Shown: positions 1 to 6,120, counted from the stretch's first letter. The stretch: 6,122 nucleotides of DNA from JANPLN01 sp043757265 (GCA_043757265.1 JAYUQP010000003.1:1-6122); one strand, 5' to 3'. The notes: generated from the sequence alone by a model not told the origin. Translations and numbers: made by a program.

Positions 1-2
1 CG

Positions 3-587
3 GCCGCTGGATTAGCCGTAGGTAAAGCGGCGCAATCGCAAAGTTTGATGAACGATCTGGGAAGTAACGGAAGCACCGAGGGCATTACTGATTCAACAAC
101 AACCGTCGACGCGGCATTGACGAAAGATTTGAATAAACTCAAAGCTGATCTCGCAAGCCAAGGTTACACTGTGGATGACAGTGGAAACATCGCCACACCC
201 GAAGGCTCCACCGTCAATGGAGATTTAAGCCCGCAGAGTTTAGCAGCGGCCGGCATGAGCGCCCAAGACGCGGGACAACTTCAACAGGGTTTAGCAGCTA
301 TGCGTAAGGAACTCAGTAATAAAACAGGAGCAGAGGCCGCAGACCTTGTTGCTCAGCCTAGCGGATCCACCGGGTACGGCCGTGTGAGTATATCGAGTTT
401 GGATGGCAGCCAAAAAGAAACCACAGCTGCAACAGAGGCTGAGCGATCGGGCATAGATCGCGATCCCGCCGCGTGGGCTGGATTTTTTAAAAAATTTGGT
501 GATGGCCTCATTGGCGTTTCGCACTCGGATATTTTTTTAATGGTGGAAAAGCGCGTGGACCGCGAACGCGATGGAATGGGGAACTAA
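3..587 (+). CDS. Hypothetical Ala/Ser/Gly-rich protein, 5' end outside window
   Basis: I do not recognise this protein. The frame is open to the left edge: codons from position 3 read A-A-G-L-A-V-G-K-A-A-Q-S-Q-S before the TTG at 45 and ATG at 48. Neither internal start has a convincing Shine-Dalgarno, so the gene most likely begins before the window. The visible part has no cysteine, is rich in Ala, Ser, Gly, Asp and Gln, and has no membrane segment apart from a possible small-residue stretch at the left edge. Its middle looks like a small soluble unit: a charged helix (DLNKLKADLASQGY), a turn-rich piece with TPEGSTVNGDLSP, then a helix SLAAAGMSAQDAGQLQQGL. The C-terminus (513-587) is a charged probable helix with D-x-F-x3-E-K-R-x3-E-R, also found at the end of the next protein. 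The stop at 585-587 lies 1 base before the next ATG, so the two genes are probably co-transcribed and translationally coupled. Confidence 0.75.
   Translation, partial: AAGLAVGKAAQSQSLMNDLGSNGSTEGITDSTTTVDAALTKDLNKLKADLASQGYTVDDSGNIATPEGSTVNGDLSPQSLAAAGMSAQDAGQLQQGLAAMRKELSNKTGAEAADLVAQPSGSTGYGRVSISSLDGSQKETTAATEAERSGIDRDPAAWAGFFKKFGDGLIGVSHSDIFLMVEKRVDRERDGMGN
578..582 (+). promoter_or_regulatory. Ribosome binding site favouring the start at 589
   Basis: GGGGA ends 6 bases before the ATG at 589. It supports that ATG over the in-frame ATG at 571, which lies inside the upstream gene and would put six extra residues (MEWGTN) in front of a typical Met-Lys-Lys-Arg signal-peptide start. Confidence 0.55.
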
Positions 588-588
588 T

Positions 589-1647
589 ATGAAGAAAAGA
601 TTTTTTATCATTCTGTTTTTATTTTTAGGGAATCTTGATCTTGCGAGCGCAAGTTGTCAGACCGCACGTGATGCTGCGTTCAGGGACTGTCATGGAGATC
701 AAGTTAAAGAGCCACTCCGCCTTATGGAACAAGTGAGGGCGGCTGCTAATCAGTCCGGGGCAGGGACTGTTCCTATAACAGAACTCTCCATTGCCAACGG
801 CACGACTGCTCAACGACAACTCCAGGATTTTGAAATCAAATGCTATTCAAGTTTCAACAGTTGCATCAACACTTGTAAACAAGAGGCAGCTCAGGAACAG
901 GCTAACATGAATACCGCAGCAGCGCAGCAGGCACAGCAAGCTGAGAGACAATGTGCTGAAGAACCAGCACAAAATCATGCAGCGGCAAAAAAAGGCGGAA
1001 TGGACCTCGCCCAGATATTGCCAGCATTGATTGCTTTGCTTGGTCAGCTCAAGGGCGACGGCGGAGAAAGTGGAGATGAGTGCGCGAAAGATCCAGCAAA
1101 GTGTAAAGTGGATTCTGCAACAAATACTCCTGGAACAACACTCTCTGACAATACCACTCGCGATCCGGGTGCTGGAGGTTTTTTAGATTCGGGGCTTAAT
1201 ATTAACGATGCTCCTCCCATGGGCGAAGCTGCTCAAGCAAGTCTCGCACAATTTGGCCAGGCACCCGGCGGTGGTGGCGGGATGGGCGCTGGCAGCGGAT
1301 CAGGCGGTGGTCGCGGCCGCGGTGTTGCCGAAGTGAATGGCGACGGAACTCCAAAAATTAATCTCAACGGAAGTGGCGCTGTTGGTGGCGGAAGACAAGG
1401 CGGCATGGGATCGATGGGTGGGGCTTCGAGTAAAGGAAGCGGCAATCCCATCGCTTCGAGAGTGGGAATTGATGGCGACGGCCGAGCCGGTAACGGCGTT
1501 GGCAATGCCGTTGATAAAGCCTTGCAAGCACGCGGTTTAGCATCGGGCGGAGAGCCCGGCGGCATATCAGCAGCCCACGCCTTCGATAACTTCCAAAAAA
1601 TCGAAAAGCGCATCCAAAGCGAACGAAATAAATTAGCAGAGCTGTAA
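589..1647 (+). CDS. Exported Cys-containing, Gly-rich hypothetical protein
   Basis: I do not recognise a family. From the ATG at 589 the protein has 352 residues. It begins with a clear Sec signal peptide: M-K-K-R, a hydrophobic core FFIILFLFLG, and a probable signal peptidase I site after A-S-A at about residue 21. The residue three before the first Cys is Ser where a lipobox needs Leu or similar, so it is probably not a lipoprotein. Eight cysteines lie at about 23, 34, 85, 92, 96, 122, 165 and 172, all in the N-terminal half, with a C-x6-C-x3-C cluster. An even number in an exported protein suggests disulfides. Residues 98-135 are an Ala/Gln-rich probable helix, and 138-153 is a short hydrophobic stretch (MDLAQILPALIALLGQ). 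Residues 194-307 are Gly-rich and probably disordered. The last 25 residues form a charged helix resembling the C-terminus of the preceding gene. The gene converges on anmK. Role unknown; a periplasmic or surface structural protein is a guess. Confidence 0.85.
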   Translation: MKKRFFIILFLFLGNLDLASASCQTARDAAFRDCHGDQVKEPLRLMEQVRAAANQSGAGTVPITELSIANGTTAQRQLQDFEIKCYSSFNSCINTCKQEAAQEQANMNTAAAQQAQQAERQCAEEPAQNHAAAKKGGMDLAQILPALIALLGQLKGDGGESGDECAKDPAKCKVDSATNTPGTTLSDNTTRDPGAGGFLDSGLNINDAPPMGEAAQASLAQFGQAPGGGGGMGAGSGSGGGRGRGVAEVNGDGTPKINLNGSGAVGGGRQGGMGSMGGASSKGSGNPIASRVGIDGDGRAGNGVGNAVDKALQARGLASGGEPGGISAAHAFDNFQKIEKRIQSERNKLAEL

Positions 1648-1680
1648 TTTGGCAGAACTCTAAAAGCTCAGCTCTAAAAG
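1636..1680. repeat. Imperfect short tandem repeats at the convergent gene junction
   Basis: The last codons of the + strand gene and the following gap contain related short units: GCAGAGCTGTAA at 1636-1647, GCAGAACTCTAA at 1652-1663 (10 of 12 matching), and CAGCTCTAAAAG at 1669-1680. CTCTAAAAG occurs exactly twice (1658-1666 and 1672-1680). AGAGCTG at 1638-1644 is also the inverse of CAGCTCT at 1669-1675, giving a possible 7-bp stem with a 24-base loop. No T-tract follows on the + strand, so I do not call a terminator, although the site lies where a two-way terminator would be expected. Confidence 0.5.
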
Positions 1681-1687
1681 GCACCTA

Positions 1688-2776
1688 TTAGAACGCGCAG
1701 AGTTGGCCGAGCAGGGAATCTTTTTGGCCGCCGGTGATGGTTCTTAAATCTACGCGCATGTCTTTGGCGCGCATGTAGGCTAGCAGCGCAAACGCGCCAC
1801 CTTCGATGGCTTGTGAAGGCCAATTTAAATCCTCCGACGATTTTACAACCTCAGAGCCAAAATAAAGTTTCAAACGTTGCATCAAAAATTTATTTTGCAG
1901 CCCACCACCTGAAAAATATATTTGCTCTGGCATTTGAGGACAGAATTTTTTGTAAGCTTCAAAAATACTATGGGCCGACACTTCGGTGAGTGAAGCCAAT
2001 TGATCTTCCAAACTTAGTTTTAAAAATTTCTTATCCACATGGGATTGAATAAAATGAAGATTAAACTCTTCGCGTCCGCAACTTTTAGGTGCCGCTTTTT
2101 TGAAGTATTTATTGGCAATCATTTTTTCCACAGACTCTATATGCGGAAGCCCCTTTGACGCCAAAGTACCACTGTCGTCGAACAAGGCTTTTGACTGCGT
2201 TTTGTGCTGTATCCACACATCCATCAAGGTATTCGCCGGTCCCGTATCAAACGCCAACCACGTCTTTTTATGACAAAAAGTAAGATTGCTAATTCCGCCA
2301 AGATTGTGAAACGAAACTGGTTTTTTAAAATGCGACAACAGGACTCTGTGTAAAACGGGAGCGAGGGGAGCCCCTTGCCCACCTGCGGCCACGTCGCTCG
2401 CGCGAAAGTTAAACACCACCGGCAGCTTTGCTTGCTGGGCTAAATAACTAGGTTCGCCAAGCTGAAGCGTGGCGTGCCCGCCGCGGTGATAGACGGTTTG
2501 CCCATGCAGACCAATCAATAGCGGTTTATACGCCCAACGAATTTCTGAAAAGTGCTTCGCATAAAGCCTGCCCAGCTCGTGATGAAACTCCCCAATTTCG
2601 TAGGTGGTGGCGATGTTTGTAATCAAGCGCTTGGTTTTTTCGTGAAATGCTTTATCAAAGGCTTTGTATTCGTGCTGCAAAAATTGAACAGACCAGGTTT
2701 TTTTAAAAGCAATTTCGGCAACCACATAATCAACGCCGTCCCCGCTTGTTCCGTTCATTATACCTAAGACTTTCAT
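1688..2776 (-). CDS. anmK: Anhydro-N-acetylmuramic acid kinase
   Basis: AnmK is a cytoplasmic peptidoglycan-recycling enzyme. It opens the 1,6-anhydro ring of anhMurNAc with ATP and water to give MurNAc-6-phosphate. The 362 residues match the usual family length of about 360-390. Family motifs are present in order: the phosphate-binding start GIMNGTSGDGVD (5-16), HGQTVYH (91-97), FRASDVAAGGQGAPLAP (124-140), NLGGISNLT (158-166), FDTGPANTLMD (176-186, with D177 the probable catalytic base by family comparison), KSCGREEFN (231-239, Cys where Thr is common), SGGGLQN (289-295), AIEGGAFALLA (323-333) and a C-terminal TITGG (346-350). The ATG overlaps the stop of murU in an ATGA arrangement and has GGAGG 4 bases upstream. 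It is the last gene of the operon and supplies anhydro-sugar carbon to the pathway encoded just before it, although the joining phosphatase is absent here. Confidence 0.97.
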   Translation of the reverse strand: MKVLGIMNGTSGDGVDYVVAEIAFKKTWSVQFLQHEYKAFDKAFHEKTKRLITNIATTYEIGEFHHELGRLYAKHFSEIRWAYKPLLIGLHGQTVYHRGGHATLQLGEPSYLAQQAKLPVVFNFRASDVAAGGQGAPLAPVLHRVLLSHFKKPVSFHNLGGISNLTFCHKKTWLAFDTGPANTLMDVWIQHKTQSKALFDDSGTLASKGLPHIESVEKMIANKYFKKAAPKSCGREEFNLHFIQSHVDKKFLKLSLEDQLASLTEVSAHSIFEAYKKFCPQMPEQIYFSGGGLQNKFLMQRLKLYFGSEVVKSSEDLNWPSQAIEGGAFALLAYMRAKDMRVDLRTITGGQKDSLLGQLCAF

Positions 2777-3771
2777 AAAGCCTCCGTGTTTAAAATCAAT
2801 ATGTCGTTTTCAGACTTGGAGATTTTTATTTCTTTATCAACAATACAATCCTGCAAAATCACGTTAGCCAAGGCCGACGTATTTTTATCTACGAAAACGG
2901 TTCCGCGGCATTGTGAAGTGTCGACCGAGGCTGTTGTGTGAATGGCCACAGTATTTCCATTTTGCACGCTCGTTGCAAATGAAAATTCTTTTTTGAAGCT
3001 CTCGTAGACATTTCGAATATGATTGTTTTCATCCTGGTGGATCAACTGCGTGATTTCTTTCGTTGCCGTGAGCAGATTTGCAAATGATCCAGTCTCCCAC
3101 CAACGGCAGTTGATAAATAGAGTATTTACCAGGGATCCCTTTTGTATGGCAGGCACTAACGTATCGTGGAAGATGTGTGATTCGCCAGCCGGTAAAAGCG
3201 AAAGTACATCCCTCGAAAAAATTTTGTACCCCGTGTAATGCACTGGTCGGAGCACTTCTGTGGTCGTGGGTTTGTCACCAAAGCCTCGCACCTCTCCTTG
3301 CTGATTAATCCACACCGGCTTCAAGGTTTTCAACAGGTCGGGATGATCGGTCACTAAAAGGGTCGCCAATGATTGAGTTTTTTCATGGTGGTTTTTGAGC
3401 TCATCGAGAATGCCCATCGACGGAAGTATCATCACCTCGTCAGAGTTGATTGCAAAAAAAGAAGTGGCACCATGAAGATGCTCTTTTGCGTAAAAAAGCG
3501 CGCCGCCGCTTCCCATGATTTGGTCTTTTTCTAAAGAAAAAGAAAATCTAAAATCACTTACATCATTTTGCTGGAGGCGGTGTTTTATTTTTTCAGGCAG
3601 ATGGTGCAGGTTCACGGTGACATCCATGCAACTTATTTGGCGCAAAAAATACAAACTATAAAAACAAAGTGGGAGTCCAAAAAAGGGAATCGTGGGCTTT
3701 GGTAGCTGATGAGTATAAGGGCGTAAACGTGTGCCAAGGCCTGCGCAAAGAAGAAGTGCTTTTACGGCCAT
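2773..3771 (-). CDS. murU: MurU-like nucleotidyltransferase (MurNAc-1-P uridylyltransferase) with extra C-terminal domain
   Basis: By homology and context this enzyme makes UDP-MurNAc from MurNAc-alpha-1-phosphate and UTP in the cytoplasm. Residues 1-240 form a nucleotidyltransferase domain: LCAGLGTRLRPYT (8-20), LPKP (23-26) binding nucleotide phosphates, E81 followed by IMGSGGAL (85-92), INSDEV (108-113) with metal-ligand candidate D111, HYTGYKIF (178-185), and WWETG (224-228). The usual NGD is NSD here, and the usual second metal-ligand Asp (W-x-D-x-G) is E226, a conservative change. At 332 residues it is about 100 longer than Pseudomonas MurU (about 223). The extra part (about 245-332) includes hydrophobic-alternating segments such as TVFVDKNTSALANVILQDC that could be a short left-handed beta-helix, as seen in other sugar nucleotidyltransferases. 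The sugar specificity rests on the neighbours amgK and anmK; a hexose-1-phosphate nucleotidyltransferase is the alternative. Its ATG overlaps the end of amgK by 10 bp and has a weak Shine-Dalgarno, so translational coupling is likely. Confidence 0.87.
   Translation of the reverse strand: MAVKALLLCAGLGTRLRPYTHQLPKPTIPFFGLPLCFYSLYFLRQISCMDVTVNLHHLPEKIKHRLQQNDVSDFRFSFSLEKDQIMGSGGALFYAKEHLHGATSFFAINSDEVMILPSMGILDELKNHHEKTQSLATLLVTDHPDLLKTLKPVWINQQGEVRGFGDKPTTTEVLRPVHYTGYKIFSRDVLSLLPAGESHIFHDTLVPAIQKGSLVNTLFINCRWWETGSFANLLTATKEITQLIHQDENNHIRNVYESFKKEFSFATSVQNGNTVAIHTTASVDTSQCRGTVFVDKNTSALANVILQDCIVDKEIKISKSENDILILNTEAL
2781..2785 (-). promoter_or_regulatory. Ribosome binding site of anmK inside the end of murU
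   Basis: The - strand reads GGAGG, then CTTT, then ATGA. This is the strongest Shine-Dalgarno in the operon, and the ATGA overlap joins anmK translation to murU termination. Confidence 0.7.
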
Positions 3772-4802
3772 TTTTCAATTTGCGGAAGCTGAAGGTGATC
3801 CACCAGGTTCTTTATCATTGGAAAGTCGGTAGTATGTGCCAGTGCTTGCTTCACTTTTAAAAGAGTGTGCGGGAGATATTTCAAATATCGACGGTCTTCG
3901 CGCTGGTTAAGTATAGCTGCGAAAGTTCCACATGCTTTGAAACAGCGTTGAAGCATCTGTAGGTAAAAATAATGCATAAAGTGTTCACGGCTTTTAAACA
4001 AAGCTAAAGCTTCTGGAAAAATAGAAAGGTAGTACAATATCAAGCTTTCTATATGCTCATCGTTTAAATTTACATAAGAGTCGTGTACCAAGCTCACAAT
4101 ATCGTACTGCGGTGGCCCCATGCGCGCGTCTTGAAAATCGATAAAATAAATACGGTCGCCCTTGATCATTATATTGCGCGAGTGAAAATCCCGATGGCAT
4201 AAAACCTGCGGTGCTTCGGCCAAGGTTTGCGCAAGTTTAGTAAATTCTTTTTGTAAGGCGCCCTGCTGTACCTCGCTGAGATTATGAGGACACAGTATCG
4301 TAAAGAGATTTTTAAACGTGTAATTTAATTCCCAGGTGAATTTTTCGGTATCAAATTGCACGCCGTAAGCTGTGCAGCGATGCCATTGCGTTTTGTCCAA
4401 AGATTGTCGATGCAATTGAACCAGCAAATCTAAAGTGACTTGGTAAAATGGCAGAATGCTATCTTGCTTTGAAAACTCCCAAAAACGTCTTTCGAGAGTC
4501 AAATCACCAAGATCTTCCAGGAGAAATAAACCTTTTTGCTCATCCATACCAATTATGGATGGCACGCCAATTTTTATTTCTTCGAGATGTTTTTGAATGG
4601 AAATAAAAGGAAATTCACTGGGATTTTGAAAAGGAACCCATTCCATCAAAACCCAAGACTGATTCGCTTTGACAACACGGTAGTAGCGGCGTGAAGAAGC
4701 GTCACCGGCGAGGGGAACTATGGAATAATCAGTGATCGACAAATGCTTTTTAATAAGCTCATCAAAAACCTTAGGATATTCTGCGGAAATTTGCGCCACC
4801 AT
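3762..4802 (-). CDS. amgK: N-acetylmuramate/N-acetylglucosamine anomeric kinase (aminoglycoside phosphotransferase fold)
   Basis: AmgK phosphorylates the anomeric hydroxyl of MurNAc (and GlcNAc) with ATP, giving the 1-phosphate used by MurU. The 346 residues match the family size of about 340. Visible motifs are the nucleotide loop PLAGDASSRRYYRV (30-43), VLMEW (51-55) in the lobe junction strand, FLLEDLGDLTL (93-103), the catalytic loop CHRDFHSRNIM (202-212) with probable catalytic base D205 and N210, and the metal-binding IDFQDARMGPPQYDIVSLV (221-239) with D222. GDASxRRY and IDFQDxxxGPxxYD are typical of AmgK and distinguish it from antibiotic phosphotransferases. The chosen ATG is the first in frame after the stop of the upstream gene, 39 bases away. 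That gap has no clear Shine-Dalgarno and carries another out-of-frame ATG 8 bases upstream, so initiation may be weak or coupled. Confidence 0.93.
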   Translation of the reverse strand: MVAQISAEYPKVFDELIKKHLSITDYSIVPLAGDASSRRYYRVVKANQSWVLMEWVPFQNPSEFPFISIQKHLEEIKIGVPSIIGMDEQKGLFLLEDLGDLTLERRFWEFSKQDSILPFYQVTLDLLVQLHRQSLDKTQWHRCTAYGVQFDTEKFTWELNYTFKNLFTILCPHNLSEVQQGALQKEFTKLAQTLAEAPQVLCHRDFHSRNIMIKGDRIYFIDFQDARMGPPQYDIVSLVHDSYVNLNDEHIESLILYYLSIFPEALALFKSREHFMHYFYLQMLQRCFKACGTFAAILNQREDRRYLKYLPHTLLKVKQALAHTTDFPMIKNLVDHLQLPQIEKWP

Positions 4803-4841
4803 CTGTCCATGGTCTCTGACTCGCGCCTTAAAAGCAATGTT

Positions 4842-5834
4842 TTAATGAATTGACGGAAAGAGGCTTTGGCAAGAGGGAATCAAGTGACAGCTTTTAATAT
4901 TTTGCGAAAATTTATGATGCTTTAAATGATGCTCTGGCGATGTTTGCAATATAGCGTGTGCACACTGATTTAGGTTTTCAAAACGAATTTCTGCTTCGCT
5001 CGAAGAGTCCGAGAGTAAATAGAAAAAATCAAAATATCTTAAAAAAGAAGAACTCAAAGAATCGCTTTGAACAAGCTCAGCGAGTGTGGCCTGAGTTGCG
5101 GCGACAATCAGCACATCAACCGGAACAGTTGCTTTTTTCATTAACCAATAGGTTTCGAGTGTCTTTTGTTGTCGCTCGGTAAGAGCTTCAATTTTCGGTA
5201 GGAAAAGCGTCGTTTTATTGAGATCCGACAAATCATTAAGATTTGTCAAAAAATTTGCCCCCATCTGATCAACCCGTAAAAAGAAATGATTCTTAGCTGT
5301 TGCATGCAATGAAAGAGCAAGGCGCTCAAGGCGCACTGAAGAATCACTCCTTAGCAGGAGCGCTTGCTTTTGATGCTCGAAAGAAAAGGACGAATTTGCC
5401 AATGTAGAAGCCGTCAAAGCCGCAAGATCGGCGAGTTGCACTTTATCGGAATGTTTTTGGCCCTGAAGGCGAATAATCTTTTGGGGGTGTAATTCCATTT
5501 GCAAGTACTGCAAAAGATTGTCCGCTACATCAAGTTTATCCATAAGGTTTATATAGTTTTGTAAGGAAAATTGAATCAAGTCGCGAAGTTTGTCCTGTAT
5601 GTCTTGCTTTTGCGGGGGAACGTCGAGCACTTTAAAAAACGCCACTGGGCGTTTCGACTTGGGTTCGTAAAGGGGGACCGAGAGGGTGCCGCTCACTGGT
5701 TCGTCCGGCACGTTTTGCAAATCGAGTTGGCTTGCAAAACCGTAGTAGTTTTGAATGATGTTTTGCAGTTTGTGCACAATGTTTTGCATCTCAGGCTCAA
5801 CTTTCTCAGCAGTTATTGAAAGCAAGATATACAA
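4842..5834 (-). CDS. Degenerate sigma-54-activator-like AAA+ protein, N-terminus uncertain
   Basis: No known gene is recognised, but residues 157-280 follow the order of a sigma-54 activator AAA+ domain. QALLLRSDSSVRLERLALSLH (157-177) sits where the Walker A strand, P-loop and following helix belong, but the Gly-x4-Gly-Lys loop is replaced. KNHFFLRVDQM (181-191) matches the 'PFVxVNC' strand. TTLFLPKIEALTERQQKTLE (208-227) matches 'GTLFLDEIxxLxxxxQxxLL', with the Walker B acidic pair changed to P-K. VDVLIVAATQATLAELV (239-255) matches the sensor I strand 'VRIIAATNxDL'. The GAFTGA loop is missing and no C-terminal helix-turn-helix is visible. Residues 1-120 hold a Gln/Asn-rich helix, then SGTLSVPLYEPKSKRPVAFFKVLDVP, resembling the second half of a GAF domain. 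The tail (300-330) is rich in His with two Cys. It is probably catalytically dead. The TTG start at 5834 is weak (in-frame stop at 5853-5855); the ATG at 5789 is the alternative (315 aa). It is first in the operon, ending 39 bases before amgK. Confidence 0.65.
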   Translation of the reverse strand: MYILLSITAEKVEPEMQNIVHKLQNIIQNYYGFASQLDLQNVPDEPVSGTLSVPLYEPKSKRPVAFFKVLDVPPQKQDIQDKLRDLIQFSLQNYINLMDKLDVADNLLQYLQMELHPQKIIRLQGQKHSDKVQLADLAALTASTLANSSFSFEHQKQALLLRSDSSVRLERLALSLHATAKNHFFLRVDQMGANFLTNLNDLSDLNKTTLFLPKIEALTERQQKTLETYWLMKKATVPVDVLIVAATQATLAELVQSDSLSSSFLRYFDFFYLLSDSSSEAEIRFENLNQCAHAILQTSPEHHLKHHKFSQNIKSCHLIPSCQSLFPSIH

Positions 5835-5836
5835 AA

Positions 5837-6016
5837 CCCGTGCCCAAAAAGGTCACCCAGGTGCTGTCTAATGCCAAAACAGTGAGTGGTCTGCGCAGAT
5901 CCATTCTTTTGGCTTACAGAGGATACGGCGCTGGGATTTGAACTTATTACCGGTGGCGATCTAAAAATAGACAGTGGAGTTTAAAGGAAAACTTTACAGA
6001 ACTGCCAAAGATTTAG
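5837..6016 (+). pseudogene. Frame-broken + strand coding remains, possible peripheral-stalk-like C-terminus
   Basis: No intact gene covers this stretch, but one + strand reading looks like former coding sequence. Frame 2 gives KPVPKKVTQVLSNAKTVSGL. Frame 3 (5886-5984) then gives DPFFWLTEDTALGFELITGG followed by DLKIDS. Frame 2 again gives SLKENFTELPKI and a TAG at 6014-6016, directly at a terminator hairpin. Two opposite frameshifts would join them. Frame 2 alone is open from 5759 to 6016 except for one TGA at 5939-5941. The joined end resembles in pattern the C-termini of ATP synthase delta/b, V-ATPase E or FliH-type proteins (G-[FI]-x-[LV]...GD-x-x-ID-x-S-[LV]). This is a weak, pattern-level resemblance. 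No start codon with a ribosome binding site is visible, so the 5' part appears lost. Chance open frames are a real alternative. Confidence 0.3.
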
Positions 6017-6043
6017 AGAGGCTTTTCCCTCTTTCTTCTTTTT
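6015..6043 (+). terminator. Probable rho-independent terminator
   Basis: AGAGAGG (6015-6021) pairs with CCTCTTT (6028-6034), 7 bp with one G-T pair and a 6-base loop, followed by CTTCTTTTT (6035-6043). The T-rich tail is on the + strand, so it would end a + transcript. It begins at the TAG that closes the frame-broken remains at 6016, which supports that these were once the end of a + strand gene. The stem is short and AT-poor only in its centre, so strength is uncertain. Confidence 0.5.
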
Positions 6044-6048
6044 GTGGG

Positions 6049-6120
6049 TCAATCAGGTTGGTTATAGATCCACTTGAGAGCGTATTTGGAGTTCAAATAG
6101 CCACATCTTTGCAGGATCTT
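6049..6120 (-). CDS. Possible C-terminal end of a - strand gene, cut by the right edge
   Basis: The - strand reads 23 codons from the right edge to a TGA at 6049-6051, with the product ending CGYLNSKYALKWIYNQPD. The composition looks like normal protein and it would converge on the + strand terminator just to its left. It is too short to assign to a family, and the + strand is also open across the same bases, so either reading could be chance. Confidence 0.3.
   Translation of the reverse strand, partial: KILQRCGYLNSKYALKWIYNQPD

Noticed and set aside
1313..1320. GCGGCCGC (NotI) site, with a partial one at the left edge, as a sign of vector or cloning sequence
   Set aside because: Both lie within continuous coding frames (Gly-Arg-Gly-Arg-Gly codons and an Ala-Ala-Gly run) and are explained by GC-rich codons.
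1233..1613. Long - strand open frames opposite the Gly-rich part of the exported protein (up to 126 codons, Pro-rich product)
   Set aside because: Pro/Ala/Leu-rich translations are the expected mirror image of Gly-rich codons on the other strand. There is no ribosome binding site or independent coding signal.
1364..1684. A 106-codon - strand open frame crossing the convergent gap
   Set aside because: It overlaps the well-supported exported-protein gene, has an Arg-rich composition typical of a shadow frame, and has no recognisable domain.
3762..4802. Aminoglycoside resistance phosphotransferase
   Set aside because: The fold is shared, but GDASSRRY and IDFQDARMGPPQYD, together with the overlapping murU, point to the MurNAc/GlcNAc anomeric kinase.
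5700..5790. Repeated TGCAAAAC-like words, considered as operator or short repeats
   Set aside because: They are Gln-Asn codon pairs (CAAAAC) recurring in the Gln/Asn-rich N-terminal helix of the - strand protein. Protein composition explains them.
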